64,000 bases of DNA, from contig JADFAD010000006.1 in the NCBI GenBank assembly GCA_015665455.1, positions 372,001 to 436,000 of the forward strand, read 5' to 3'. A program made the position numbers and the translations under genes. Shown here in pieces: positions 28,771 to 38,495 of the stretch. The stretch is from Oceanospirillaceae bacterium (lineage in GTDB: Bacteria; Pseudomonadota; Gammaproteobacteria; Pseudomonadales; Litoribrevibacteraceae). Position 1 is the stretch's first letter; every line of letters begins with the position of its first letter. Under the pieces are notes generated by a model. The model was not told the origin of the DNA. It did no database searches and saw only the letters and a program-made list of their open reading frames with translations.

Positions 28771-30231
28771 TTACTTCGCATTCCGATATACCTTCACATT
28801 CGTATACCCATCAGCCTGCAATTGCTGAGCATGAAGCTGACTCATGACACCTCTATCACAGTAAAGCAAATACTCCGTTTCAAGCGACTTCTCTTTGAAA
28901 GCAGTGTGAAGCGCATAAAATGGAATTCGCTCAATCATCATGCCTTCAACCTCCAGCGGTGCTTTCTCTTCTTCATCAGGATGACGAATATCGATAATGA
29001 CTGAATCACTCGTCCCAACAACCGACACCTCTTCAACCTGTACATCCTGTTTAAAGTCATCCACCACGTTCTGAATTTTCTGAATCATCATCTCTTCAAG
29101 CGCCTTTTCAAGCACACTAAAATCGAAGGATTCTTCCGCTCTGCGAACACGCTCCATAGAGGCTCGAGTCGTTGGCTTATCTGAAATAACGCCACAGTAC
29201 TCAGGCATATGAGCTGCGAAGTCATAAGTTCCAATTTCCGAAGCAATATCGACAATCTCTTGCTTATGAGTGGTAACCAACGGTCGTAAAACCAAAGAAT
29301 CAATAACCTGATCGATAGCGGACAGATTCTTCAGCGTCTGGCTTGAGACCTGAGCGATACTCTCACCCGTCACCAAACAATCAAGTTTCATTTTCTCAGC
29401 AACCTGACTTGCAGCCCTAAGCATCATTCGTTTGAGAATAACACCCATATATGAACGTTCTACGTTCTGGAGAATTTCTGCAACAACGCCCTCAAAAGGA
29501 ACACTGACAAACTTCACGGAGTGGGAGCTTCCGAACTTCTCCCAGATATAATGAGAGACCTCTTTTACGCCAAGTTCATGAGCTCGACCGCCCAAGTTAA
29601 AGAAACAGAAGTGCGTTTGAATACCACGGCGCATCATCAGATAACTCGCGACCGTCGAATCAAAGCCACCGGACATCAAAGACAAAACAGAATCCTGACT
29701 ACCAAGCGGATACCCGCCAAGACCTTCAAAGCGTTCATGAATGAGATAAAGAGAATCATCACGAATTTCCATATTCACCTGAAACTCAGGATTTTTAAGA
29801 TCAATGCCCTTGGCTTCACATTGCTGACGTAGACAACCACCTATATAGCGTTCAGCATCAATGGACTTAAAATCATGATTACCCGCTCGCTTAATACGCA
29901 CACAAAGGGTTTTACCCTTAATTTTCTCAGCGTATAGCGCTTTCGCCTTTTCTAGCATGTCATCAAAATCAACATACGGGTATTTCTGTACACTTAAAAA
30001 GTACGCAATCCCTGGCGTTGAGACTAACGCTGCAGTTACTTGCTTTTCAATTTCAAGATCCTCAGAACCTGTCTCTACCTGAACATTATCCCATTGCCCT
30101 GATACTTTAAGCCCTGGATCTATTCGTTTTAAGATCGTTCTTAAGTTTGCTTTTAACTGCTTAATAAGCTGCTTACGAACCGGACGACTTTTAATTGTAA
30201 TTTCAGGAAACAACTTGACGATGTATTTCAT
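28771..30231 (-). CDS. thiI: tRNA 4-thiouridine synthase / thiamine sulfur carrier enzyme ThiI
   Basis: Makes s4U8 in tRNA and supplies sulfur for the thiazole of thiamine. 486 residues: N-terminal ferredoxin-like and THUMP domains (~1-165), PP-loop adenylation motif SLMSGGFDST (~185), and a C-terminal rhodanese-like domain with the persulfide Cys in YCDRGV (~458). The rhodanese extension is the long, gammaproteobacterial form. The longest frame starts 15 codons upstream; ATG 30231 gives MKYIVKLFPEITIKS, the standard start. Upstream of typA, same strand, 167 bases apart (28604-28770, probable typA promoter, nothing else seen). Confidence 0.96.
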   Translation of the reverse strand: MKYIVKLFPEITIKSRPVRKQLIKQLKANLRTILKRIDPGLKVSGQWDNVQVETGSEDLEIEKQVTAALVSTPGIAYFLSVQKYPYVDFDDMLEKAKALYAEKIKGKTLCVRIKRAGNHDFKSIDAERYIGGCLRQQCEAKGIDLKNPEFQVNMEIRDDSLYLIHERFEGLGGYPLGSQDSVLSLMSGGFDSTVASYLMMRRGIQTHFCFFNLGGRAHELGVKEVSHYIWEKFGSSHSVKFVSVPFEGVVAEILQNVERSYMGVILKRMMLRAASQVAEKMKLDCLVTGESIAQVSSQTLKNLSAIDQVIDSLVLRPLVTTHKQEIVDIASEIGTYDFAAHMPEYCGVISDKPTTRASMERVRRAEESFDFSVLEKALEEMMIQKIQNVVDDFKQDVQVEEVSVVGTSDSVIIDIRHPDEEEKAPLEVEGMMIERIPFYALHTAFKEKSLETEYLLYCDRGVMSQLHAQQLQADGYTNVKVYRNAK

Positions 30232-30459
30232 GGCAAACGCACCAAATAACGGGCCAGAATCTAGTTCAGACTCCAACAGGACAAAAGAATCGGCGGATTA
30301 TACCTGAGCAAAACAAACCGCACAAAAAGAGTATCCAGCTAATTTCCTTTTAGTCTAACCCCTAAATCTCACTCAAAAGGGTGCTTCGTTCACCTTACAA
30401 GAGACACTTCAAACCTCATAAAAAAGGACTTTCTAAAAACGCACCATTTAAGACCTTAA

Positions 30460-30474
30460 GCACCAACATGAAGC
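30460..30474 (+). promoter_or_regulatory. Candidate NtrC-binding site upstream of glnA
   Basis: GCACCAACATGAAGC has a perfect left half (GCACCA), the right 3-base spacer and four of six matches in the right half of the NtrC consensus. It is centred about 115 bases before the sigma-54 element. A weaker left-half match begins at 30441. The remainder of the 30277-30685 region holds the glnA promoters and no gene. Confidence 0.5.
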
Positions 30475-30488
30475 ACAATAAAAAATAC

Positions 30489-30516
30489 TTGCACTAATAG
30501 AAAGCACAGTTATAGT
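30489..30516 (+). promoter_or_regulatory. Candidate sigma-70 promoter of glnA (P1-like)
   Basis: TTGCAC, 16-base spacer, TATAGT. It stands directly after the NtrC half-sites and 53 bases before the sigma-54 element, like the glnAp1/glnAp2 layout of enteric bacteria. Confidence 0.55.
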
Positions 30517-30568
30517 ACCCACAGCGGTATAAACCCTTAATCTTGCGGCTTTCCATCGTTTTAGCACA

Positions 30569-30583
30569 TGGCACACTCTTTGC
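30569..30583 (+). promoter_or_regulatory. Sigma-54 promoter of glnA
   Basis: TGGCACACTCTTTGC: exact match to TGGCAC-N5-TTGC with the invariant GG and GC correctly spaced. 102 bases before the glnA start codon. Confidence 0.92.
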
Positions 30584-30685
30584 TTCAACAGGCACAAGAT
30601 TCGGGAATACCCGATATCAAAAGGATTAATGCTGACCACGAACATTAGTTTGGTCAGGTTTAATTGATGCTTAGCGGAGAGACAA

Positions 30686-32092
30686 ATGTCCAATAGTACA
30701 ATTGCACTTATTAAAGAACATAATGCGAAGTGGGTTGACCTTCGCTTTACAGATACGCGCGGTAAAGAACAGCACGTAACTATCCCTTCATTTGAAGTTG
30801 ACGAAGAATTCTTCGAAAACGGTCAAATGTTCGATGGCTCTTCAATCTCTGGTTGGAAAGGCATTAACGAATCTGACATGATCCTTATGCCAGATGACGA
30901 AACTTGTGTTCTAGATCCTTTCACAGAAGAAGTTACTGTTAACTTACGCTGTGACATCATCGAGCCTTCTACAATGCAAGGCTACGAGCGTGACCCACGT
31001 TCAGTTGCAAAGCGCGCTGAAGCATACCTTGCATCAACAGGTCTAGGCGACACTGCTTTCTTCGGTCCTGAACCAGAATTCTTTATTTTTGACAGCGTTC
31101 AGTGGAAAGCTGACATCTCTGGTGCTAGCTACCAGATCCACGCTGAAGAAGCTGATTGGTCTACTGATAAGACTTTCGAAGGCGGTAACACTGGTCACCG
31201 TCCACGCGTTAAAGGCGGTTACTTCCCAGTACCACCAATTGATTCTTGCCACGAGATCCGTACAGCAATGTGTGGTGCTCTAGAAGCAATGGGTCAAACT
31301 ATCGAAGTACATCACCACGAAGTAGCAACAGCTGGTCAGAACGAAATCGGTGTTAAGTTTAACACTCTAGTTAAGAAAGCTGATGAAGTTCAAGAGCTTA
31401 AGTACTGCGTACACAACGTTGCACATATGTACGGCAAGACAGCTACTTTCATGCCTAAGCCACTAGTTGGTGATAACGGTTCTGGTATGCACGTTCACCA
31501 GTCTTTCTGGAAAGACGGCGAAAACGTGTTTGCTGGCGACGGTTATGCAGGTCTAAGTGAAACTGCTCTGTACTACATCGGTGGTATCATCAAGCACGCT
31601 CGCGCGATCAACGCTTTTGCTAACGCATCGACTAACTCATACAAGCGCCTTGTACCAGGTTTCGAAGCACCAGTTATGCTAGCTTACTCAGCTCGTAACC
31701 GTTCTGCTTCTATCCGTATTCCTTACGTTGCGTCTCCTAAAGGCAAGCGTATCGAAGCTCGTTTCCCTGATCCAACCGCTAACCCATACTTGGCATTCTC
31801 TGCAATGCTTATGGCTGGTATTGACGGTGTTAAGAACAAGATCCACCCTGGCGATCCTGCAGATAAAGATCTTTATGACCTACCAGCAGAAGAAGCTTTA
31901 GCTATCCCGACTGTAGCTGAATCTTTCGACCAAGCGCTAGCAGCTCTTAACGAAGATCGTGCATTCTTGACGGAAGGTGGCGTGTTCACTGACGACATGA
32001 TCGATGCATACATCGAACTTAAGAACGAAGAAGTTGAGCGTTTGAACATGACTACTCACCCTGTTGAGTTTGACATGTACTACAGTGTTTAA
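30686..32092 (+). CDS. glnA: Glutamine synthetase type I
   Basis: ATP-dependent condensation of glutamate and ammonia, the main nitrogen-assimilation enzyme; cytosolic dodecamer. 468 residues. FDGSSISGW, the [13 protein letters not shown]/glutamate block and the adenylylation loop DKDLYDLP, with Tyr exactly at residue 397, are present; this marks it as the GlnE-regulated GSI-beta form. GGAGAG is the ribosome site. Codon use is noticeably more optimised than in neighbours, as expected for a highly expressed gene. Followed by a strong terminator, so ntrBC is transcribed separately. Confidence 0.99.
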   Translation: MSNSTIALIKEHNAKWVDLRFTDTRGKEQHVTIPSFEVDEEFFENGQMFDGSSISGWKGINESDMILMPDDETCVLDPFTEEVTVNLRCDIIEPSTMQGYERDPRSVAKRAEAYLASTGLGDTAFFGPEPEFFIFDSVQWKADISGASYQIHAEEADWSTDKTFEGGNTGHRPRVKGGYFPVPPIDSCHEIRTAMCGALEAMGQTIEVHHHEVATAGQNEIGVKFNTLVKKADEVQELKYCVHNVAHMYGKTATFMPKPLVGDNGSGMHVHQSFWKDGENVFAGDGYAGLSETALYYIGGIIKHARAINAFANASTNSYKRLVPGFEAPVMLAYSARNRSASIRIPYVASPKGKRIEARFPDPTANPYLAFSAMLMAGIDGVKNKIHPGDPADKDLYDLPAEEALAIPTVAESFDQALAALNEDRAFLTEGGVFTDDMIDAYIELKNEEVERLNMTTHPVEFDMYYSV

Positions 32093-32119
32093 TCTTTCCC
32101 TCGGGTAGATTAAATTACT

Positions 32120-32149
32120 AAAAAAGCCTCCCACACGGGAGGCTTTTTT
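32120..32149 (+). terminator. Terminator of glnA
   Basis: A6, GCCTCCC, 4-base loop, GGGAGGC, T6: textbook rho-independent terminator 28 bases after the stop. Confidence 0.95.
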
Positions 32150-32259
32150 ATTACTATACTGAAATCACACAACGTAAAGACCTAAAACTCAAAAGCAAAA
32201 CAGAGCAATACGTTTTTACAACCCTATGTTGTCCATTTGCGCAGAATTGGCCCGAACCT

Positions 32260-32808
32260 ATGCCTACAAAGACGTTCTTTCTATCTTCTCTTGCTCTTAT
32301 TCTCGCCATTTCGACAAGCGCACAAGCTAAAGTCTACAAATGGGTAACTGAAGACGGAACCGTAGTCTATTCTGACCAACCGCATCCTGAAGCCGAAGTT
32401 CTTAATATCGAGCCCCTGCACCCCTACAAAGCTCCAGCATATAACGCCCCTGAAGAATCTCAAAGCACTCAAAGCCAAGCTAAAGTTGAAGCAACAACAA
32501 GATACAGCAGCGTGACCATCGCATCGCCAGAGCACGACTCCAACATCCATGGAACCGCAGGAAGTTTCAGTGTTTCAGTCGTTTCCAATCCAAGCCTCAA
32601 ACAAGGTGATAAATACCAACTGCTTATCGACGGAACCCCGACAGGCACACCCACCAGCCACAGCCAATTCAATGTACAAAACATTGATCGAGGTGAGCAC
32701 ACCGTATCTGTACAAATCCTAGATAAACAAGGAAAGAGCCTAAACCAAAGCCCAGCCATAACGGTTCACATCCACAGAAACAAAGTGCCAAGAAAATCTC
32801 CGAGATAA
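32260..32808 (+). CDS. Exported DUF4124 domain protein
   Basis: 182 residues with a cleavable signal peptide (FFLSSLALILAISTSAQA). The DUF4124 motif KVYKWVTEDGTVVYSDQPHP follows immediately. A C-terminal beta-sandwich-like region (~85-175) contains GSFSVSVVSNPSLKQGDKY and GEHTVSVQILDKQG. Predicted periplasmic. DUF4124 genes stand between glnA and ntrB in Pseudomonas too; their biochemical role is unknown, and the conserved location is the only hint of a link to nitrogen control. Confidence 0.88.
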   Translation: MPTKTFFLSSLALILAISTSAQAKVYKWVTEDGTVVYSDQPHPEAEVLNIEPLHPYKAPAYNAPEESQSTQSQAKVEATTRYSSVTIASPEHDSNIHGTAGSFSVSVVSNPSLKQGDKYQLLIDGTPTGTPTSHSQFNVQNIDRGEHTVSVQILDKQGKSLNQSPAITVHIHRNKVPRKSPR

Positions 32809-32993
32809 AACCCCAAACCAAACGCACAAAATTAGTGCATAATAAAACCACCTGCCCTAAAATATACTCATATTTTATAATTAGGCGAATCTAATCACGC
32901 CCTAAATCGCACCACATCAATCATTCAGTCGCCTTACGTCAACGCATCTAAGCTGGCTTAGTTCTTGCTTTAACAGGTTACTGATCAAAAGCG

Positions 32994-33010
32994 TGCACCA
33001 TTATGGATTA
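32994..33010 (+). promoter_or_regulatory. Candidate NtrC site overlapping the ntrB start codon
   Basis: TGCACCA-TTA-TGGATTA: full left half, correct 3-base spacer and TGG of the right half of the NtrC palindrome (TGCACCA-N3-TGGTGCA). The ATG of ntrB lies in the site. This would suit NtrC autorepression, as at the enteric glnL promoter. Short-motif evidence only. Confidence 0.4.
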
Positions 33011-34076
33011 CAAAGTTTCACATAAGCGGATTATTGATAACCTCAGCTCCTCCATTATTGAGTTATCACCCCAGCTTACTATCAACTATATGAACCCGGC
33101 TGCAGAAATGCTGTTTCAGGTCAGTGCGCGCAGAGTTGCAGATTTACATATCAGTATTTTATTTACGGAAGAACATGACAATACAACGCTACTGGAACAA
33201 GCCGTTGAACGCAGTCATCCGTTCAGTAAACGCGAAGCAACTCTATACCCAAGAAATAAAGAGCCCATCACACTGGATTACGTTGTCACACCGATAACGG
33301 AACCCAACGGTCAAACCTATCTGCTGATGGAGCTTCAGTCGCGTGATCGACTGATCCGAATCAGTCGAGAAGAAGACATGATGGCAAAACAAGCCACCAC
33401 ACAGGAACTAATCCGAGGATTGGCTCATGAAGTCAAAAACCCTCTCGGTGGAATTCGTGGTGCTGCTCAATTACTTGAACGAGAACTCAACGACCCTCAA
33501 TTGAGTGAATTCACTAATGTCATCATTGAAGAAACAGACCGCTTAAGAAACTTGGTTGATCAAATGTTAGGCCCAAGAAAGCTGCCTGAACGTATCGAAA
33601 CCAATGTTCACGAAATATTAGAGCGTGTTAATGCCCTAATTGAAGCTGAAACAAAAGGCGCTGTTCACATTAAACGTGATTACGATCCGAGTATTCCGGA
33701 GTTCAGCGCGGATCCTTCACAGTTGATTCAAGTGATCTTAAATATCAGCCGTAATGCAATGCAGGCACTGCAAGAAAACAATGTAGAAAGCCCAAGCATT
33801 TGCTTCAAAACTCGCGCTCTCAGACAATTTACTATCGGGTCTCAAAGACACCGCTTGGTATGCCAGCTGGATATCATTGATAACGGCCCGGGCATTCCAA
33901 AAGAAATTCTAGAAAACATTTTTTATCCAATGATCAGCGGACGCGCTGAAGGAACGGGTTTAGGCCTATCCATCGCGCAATCTATCGTCACTCAACATGA
34001 AGGACTCATTGAGTGCGAGAGTGAACCTGGCCGTACCGCTTTTACTATTTATCTACCTTTGGAGTTAACGTCATGA
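33003..34076 (+). CDS. glnL: Nitrogen regulation sensor kinase NtrB (GlnL)
   Basis: Cytosolic histidine kinase/phosphatase that, with PII, sets NtrC phosphorylation according to glutamine/2-oxoglutarate. 357 residues: PAS domain (~5-120), H-box GLAHEVKNPLGG with His142, N-box ISRNAMQAL, G boxes DNGPGIP and GTGLGLSIAQS. No membrane segment, as expected. The start codon sits in a possible NtrC operator. Four-base ATGA overlap with ntrC. The 194-base region before it (32809-33002) holds no other gene. Confidence 0.96.
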   Translation: MDYKVSHKRIIDNLSSSIIELSPQLTINYMNPAAEMLFQVSARRVADLHISILFTEEHDNTTLLEQAVERSHPFSKREATLYPRNKEPITLDYVVTPITEPNGQTYLLMELQSRDRLIRISREEDMMAKQATTQELIRGLAHEVKNPLGGIRGAAQLLERELNDPQLSEFTNVIIEETDRLRNLVDQMLGPRKLPERIETNVHEILERVNALIEAETKGAVHIKRDYDPSIPEFSADPSQLIQVILNISRNAMQALQENNVESPSICFKTRALRQFTIGSQRHRLVCQLDIIDNGPGIPKEILENIFYPMISGRAEGTGLGLSIAQSIVTQHEGLIECESEPGRTAFTIYLPLELTS

Positions 34077-35503
34077 ACAAAACGAATAACGTGTGGATCG
34101 TGGATGATGACCGTTCTATTCGTTGGGTTTTGGAAAAAGCCCTCTCACAAGCTCATTTACCAACAAGCAGCTTTGAGTCTGGTGACGAAATCTTAAAAAA
34201 ACTGCAGCACAGTCAACCTGACGTCATTATCAGTGATATACGAATGCCAGGCATTGACGGTTTAGAAATGCTGGATCAAATTCAAAATGATCACCCTGAA
34301 ATTCCAGTGATCATTATGACTGCTCACTCTGACCTCGATAGCGCAGTCAAATCTTATCAACGTGGCGCCTTTGAATATCTACCTAAGCCCTTTGATATAG
34401 ATGATGCTGTTACCTTGGTTAAACGTGCTCTCAGCCACGCCCAAGAGCAGAAAGCAGAAACATTTAATGCTATCAACGACCCAGGCACTGAGATCATTGG
34501 TGAAGCACCTGCCATGCAGGAAGTTTTCAGAGCCATCGGTCGTTTGTCCCAATCGAACATTACCGTATTAATCAACGGTGAATCCGGTACGGGTAAAGAG
34601 CTGGTCGCTCATGCACTTCATAAACACAGTCCTCGACGCGCTCAAGAATTTATTCCTCTTAACATGGCTGCTATTCCTAAAGACCTGATTGAGTCGGAAT
34701 TATTCGGTCACGAAAAAGGGGCATTCACAGGTGCTGCAGGTCAGCGTCGCGGTCGTTTTGAACAAGCTGATGGCGGAACCTTATTTCTTGACGAAATTGG
34801 CGACATGCCCGCCGAGACACAAACTCGATTGCTTCGAGTATTGGCGGACGGCGAATTTTATCGTGTAGGTGGACACACCCCAGTAAAAGTCGATGTGCGT
34901 ATCATCGCAGCGACACATCAGAACTTAGAGAAGCTGGTTGAAGACGGACAATTCCGTGAAGATTTATTTCACCGTTTGAACGTTATTCGCATTCACATTC
35001 CAAAGCTATCCGATCGTCGAGAAGACATCCCTAAGCTTGCAGAATTTTTCCTATCAAAAGCAGCTAGAGAACTCAATGTTGAAGCAAAAGTTTTAACAGA
35101 AGAAGCCGTTGAATACATGGCCAGCATGCCTTGGCAAGGAAACGTGCGCCAATTAGAAAATACCTGCCGCTGGCTAACGGTTATGGCTTCAGGTCGTGAG
35201 ATTCATATTTCGGATCTTCCACCTGAACTGCTGGACGAACAGAACGTTCATACCTCATCCAGCAACTGGGAAGCAGCGTTAAGCAACTGGGCAGATCAAG
35301 AACTTTCTAAAGGCAAACAAGGCGTTTTAGACGACGCAGTGCCTACCTTTGAACGCATCATGATTGAAACAGCCTTAAAGCACACAGCAGGTAGAAAGCG
35401 CGATGCTTCAATCTTATTAGGCTGGGGACGAAATACTCTGACTCGCAAGATTAAAGAACTTGGCTTAGAAACCAAAGACCACCCTGAAGAAGCGGATACT
35501 TAA
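34073..35503 (+). CDS. ntrC: Nitrogen regulation response regulator NtrC (GlnG)
   Basis: Sigma-54-dependent enhancer-binding activator of nitrogen-limitation genes, including glnA here. 476 residues: receiver domain with phospho-acceptor Asp55 (ISDIRMPG), AAA+ domain with Walker A GESGTGKE, the sigma-54-contacting loop [15 protein letters not shown], and a C-terminal Fis-type helix-turn-helix ([18 protein letters not shown]). Ends two bases from the stop of the convergent radical SAM gene, with no terminator between them. Confidence 0.97.
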   Translation: MNKTNNVWIVDDDRSIRWVLEKALSQAHLPTSSFESGDEILKKLQHSQPDVIISDIRMPGIDGLEMLDQIQNDHPEIPVIIMTAHSDLDSAVKSYQRGAFEYLPKPFDIDDAVTLVKRALSHAQEQKAETFNAINDPGTEIIGEAPAMQEVFRAIGRLSQSNITVLINGESGTGKELVAHALHKHSPRRAQEFIPLNMAAIPKDLIESELFGHEKGAFTGAAGQRRGRFEQADGGTLFLDEIGDMPAETQTRLLRVLADGEFYRVGGHTPVKVDVRIIAATHQNLEKLVEDGQFREDLFHRLNVIRIHIPKLSDRREDIPKLAEFFLSKAARELNVEAKVLTEEAVEYMASMPWQGNVRQLENTCRWLTVMASGREIHISDLPPELLDEQNVHTSSSNWEAALSNWADQELSKGKQGVLDDAVPTFERIMIETALKHTAGRKRDASILLGWGRNTLTRKIKELGLETKDHPEEADT

Positions 35504-35505
35504 TA

Positions 35506-36141
35506 CTACCCCACTTCATCTAAAACGCGGCGCTTAAAATGAGCGCCTGCGTTTTCAATGATCTTCCTACAGGCTTCAACATCAACGCCTTCCAAGCCTT
35601 CAATCACTGACACTTCCACTCGATCAAAGTACTTCGGCGCGGCTTTAATAAACCCCAATACAGCAATGTACGACCCTTTCTTTGTAGGTTGACAATGCAA
35701 ATCGTAAATAGACTTATTCTGAGCATTTAAAGAAATGGATAAAACATCCACTGCTTTCGCCAATTCAGGCAATACATTCCTACCATGAACTAAATTTGCT
35801 AAACCGTCAGTATTCACCCTTACAGGCTTACCTTGCCATTTCACATAAGCCGCTATCTCAAGCAAAGGCCCTAAACGAAGCGTCGATTCGCCATAGCCAC
35901 AAAACACAACTTCCTTCACATGAGTCAAATCGCCTAACTGAGAAATAATCGACTCTGTCGAAGGTTGCTTTTTTAAATCCAAATCAAACTCGTGCACTTG
36001 AGTACAACCTTGAGTCTTGGGACAGAAAGTACACCTCAACGTACATGCGTTAGTCAGATTGATATAGCGCTTATCTTCAATATCGTAGACAAGTGTTGAA
36101 TCAGAGACCGAAGGGATAATATTTTGAGAAGATTGCGTCAT
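35506..36141 (-). CDS. Radical SAM protein of the TatD-associated type
   Basis: 211 residues. The 4Fe-4S/SAM motif is C33xxxC37xxC40 (LTNACTLRCTFCPK). Further blocks FCGYGESTLR, VRVNTDGLANLVHGR and LSISLNAQNKSIYD strongly resemble the family of small radical SAM proteins encoded next to TatD nucleases (TIGR04038 type, by recollection of its motifs). The reaction is unknown for the family. No tatD gene is in this window. Three starts are possible; ATG 36141 has GGAG six bases before it, while the longest frame begins at TTG 36153. Note GYGES where the family usually has GYGEP. Confidence 0.8.
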   Translation of the reverse strand: MTQSSQNIIPSVSDSTLVYDIEDKRYINLTNACTLRCTFCPKTQGCTQVHEFDLDLKKQPSTESIISQLGDLTHVKEVVFCGYGESTLRLGPLLEIAAYVKWQGKPVRVNTDGLANLVHGRNVLPELAKAVDVLSISLNAQNKSIYDLHCQPTKKGSYIAVLGFIKAAPKYFDRVEVSVIEGLEGVDVEACRKIIENAGAHFKRRVLDEVG

Positions 36142-36227
36142 CATAAGCTCCAAGCGAATGACCCCACCTTAATCAAACGTCACGCACTCTGTAATGATGC
36201 AAGTCAGAGTTATAAGCAATATAACCC

Positions 36228-38495
36228 TTAACGATACGACTCCCTTAGATAGAAAATAGGTTGCCGACCGGAGTAAATACCAAATGTCCCTGTTCCGGTC
36301 GGGTCTTCATTCCCTCGACCATAAAAATCGTACTTCAACCAATCGTCAACACCCAGAACAGCGTTCACACTGCCTTCGTTACCCGTCCCCGGAGCAGACA
36401 AGTGAATCACTCCGATGCCCGACGAAAACGTGCCTAGCGTGCCAGTAGTTTCTCCTGAGGCTAAATTCCCCTGATAACTGTTTAAAGTAATGTCTCCCGC
36501 CACCCACGAGGTTGAACAAACATCTTCATTATTCACCAGAAAAGAATACAAGGCACTGGAAGAAGACGTTTCCATCCATTGTTGAACTTGGACAGGTAGC
36601 TCAAGGTTCATAAGTTCTGAACCATTGTTGTTACCTACCTCAACGCGACCATAACGTATTTCAGTACCAACAATATTAGCAATCGTATAATCAAGACACG
36701 ATAAAGGCGCTACCTGTGTACTCAAACAAGCCGCGTCTGAATCAGTTAGTTCTCCATCATCAAGAACCCAATCAATATCAGCGTCAAATGGTATGTCTCC
36801 TGCGCCATTTGCCGTATTCGCTGCCCGTTGATAAGCCAATAAGAAACCACTGAACGTAATGGTTGCAACACCATCATAATCCGCTGCATTTGTAATGGGA
36901 GCGATTGACGTACTTTGATCAAACGCTAATGTAGAATTCATGCCTACAACATTATCAGAAACACTCAAGCTACTTACATTTTGAGGCGTTAACGCAGTTA
37001 ATTTAAAATAATCTTCGCTTGTTCCCTCACCGCCATAATTTTCTACAACATCACCACCCGCTTCATAAGCAGTCACAGACAACTCAATATCACTTTCAAA
37101 TTGAAAATTTTGCCCTTGATAAGTGAAATCACAAGCCCAGCCCGTTGCGTCATCTAATATCGGAGTCGTAGGATCAGGACTTACAGCAAAGTTATTCGGT
37201 ATAAATCGACCAAAATTATTCAGAGAACCTGAGGGTCTACTGCCAACGCTCAAGTAATTACTCGATGTCAGGTTCCCCGTTAAACTTACAATACCAACTT
37301 CATCGTAATCTGTGTTTACCTCTCCCACGCCTGACGAGAAGCTATTCACGACATAGCTGCTACTTCCCCCCAGTAGCCCTGTGGACCCACCAGAAGGCAA
37401 AGAGTTGTTCAAGCTAACAGTGACCGTTTCCCTTGTGTTCTCGTTTCCAAATGAAACCGTACATCCATTATCATAAAAATCAGCATCGCTATCAGGTAGA
37501 CCGTCAACAGGACTATCGTCATCCGAGGAATCCCAAAGCACAGCCCTCACTACCAGCTTAAACTGTTCTCCTGCCCTTTTATAAACGGAACCCGACGAAT
37601 CAACCGCGTACGAAGCCCCCGTAGATGCCGATGCCCTAGTACCAGAGGTCGCACAATCAACAGCAGTAGAAGTCTCATGCACGTCCAGAGAAAAGCCAAA
37701 AGGCTCGACAGTCGCTAACGCACTTTCTCCAGTCACATCCAATGGGTTATTGTTTTCATCCACAACAAAGCCACTATTATCCAATATAGAAACAGTGAAC
37801 TGACCCACATCGGTTGAAGTCATTGAAAGGTCAGCTACCCCCTCAGTAAAATGAACATCAATATTTGAACTTACAGGTTGAGCGGCAGGCAAAGTAACAG
37901 AAGATAAATCAGTCTCATCTTTTAACCCTGGCGCATTAGGCACCGATGAATAGGCACCGTTGTCATTAAACCAAACCAACAGCGCCATATCACCATCATA
38001 CGTAGTGACTGTACCGCAGGCTCCTGTTGAAGAATCTTTTCGGATGTAAGTCGCAGTCAAACCATGATCCCGTCCTGCAATAGCCACGGTATTACTTGAC
38101 CCCGTATCATCCCAATTCAACACGAAAGCATTATCAGAAAATGTAATCACAGAGGACTCAACGGACAAACTATTAGCATTGTCGGTTGCCGTAATCTTGA
38201 TTGCATCGGCATAGATATAGCTCAAATTTAAACTTACATCGCCATTATCATCGCTATGAAACTGATAGGCAGCAGCCCCATCATCCCCTGTAGTATCCGT
38301 CAACGTCCCTTGACCATCATTATTGGACCAATCTCCCTTGCTGGGGGAAATGGTTAAATTAATGGATTCCTCATAATTATCCACCAAGGTGGTGCACGGG
38401 TTCGCACTGTCTTCACAGGCTCTCACTGTAACCACTAGAGGTTCACAAGTACTGCCTGTTGATGCAGCGCTGATTTCAAGGTGATCCACGTTTGA
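36228..38495 (-). repeat. Shared MshQ tail, copy 2 of a diverged direct repeat
   Basis: Encodes the region from DHLEISAA to the C-terminus. It matches 41028-43350 at protein level over its whole length. Many nucleotide blocks are near identical, for example around the TCGGGTCTTCATT and ACCATAAAA segments at 36299-36325 and 41099-41125. Same orientation. Confidence 0.8.

Noticed and set aside
30448-30693. 81-codon minus-strand frame in the glnA promoter region
   Set aside because: Covers the sigma-54 and sigma-70 elements; no ribosome site and Cys/Leu-rich random-like composition.
36186-36210. ACTCTG/CAGAGT inverted repeat after the distal mshQ-like gene as operon terminator
   Set aside because: Six-base stem with a 13-base loop and no T run; too weak to call.
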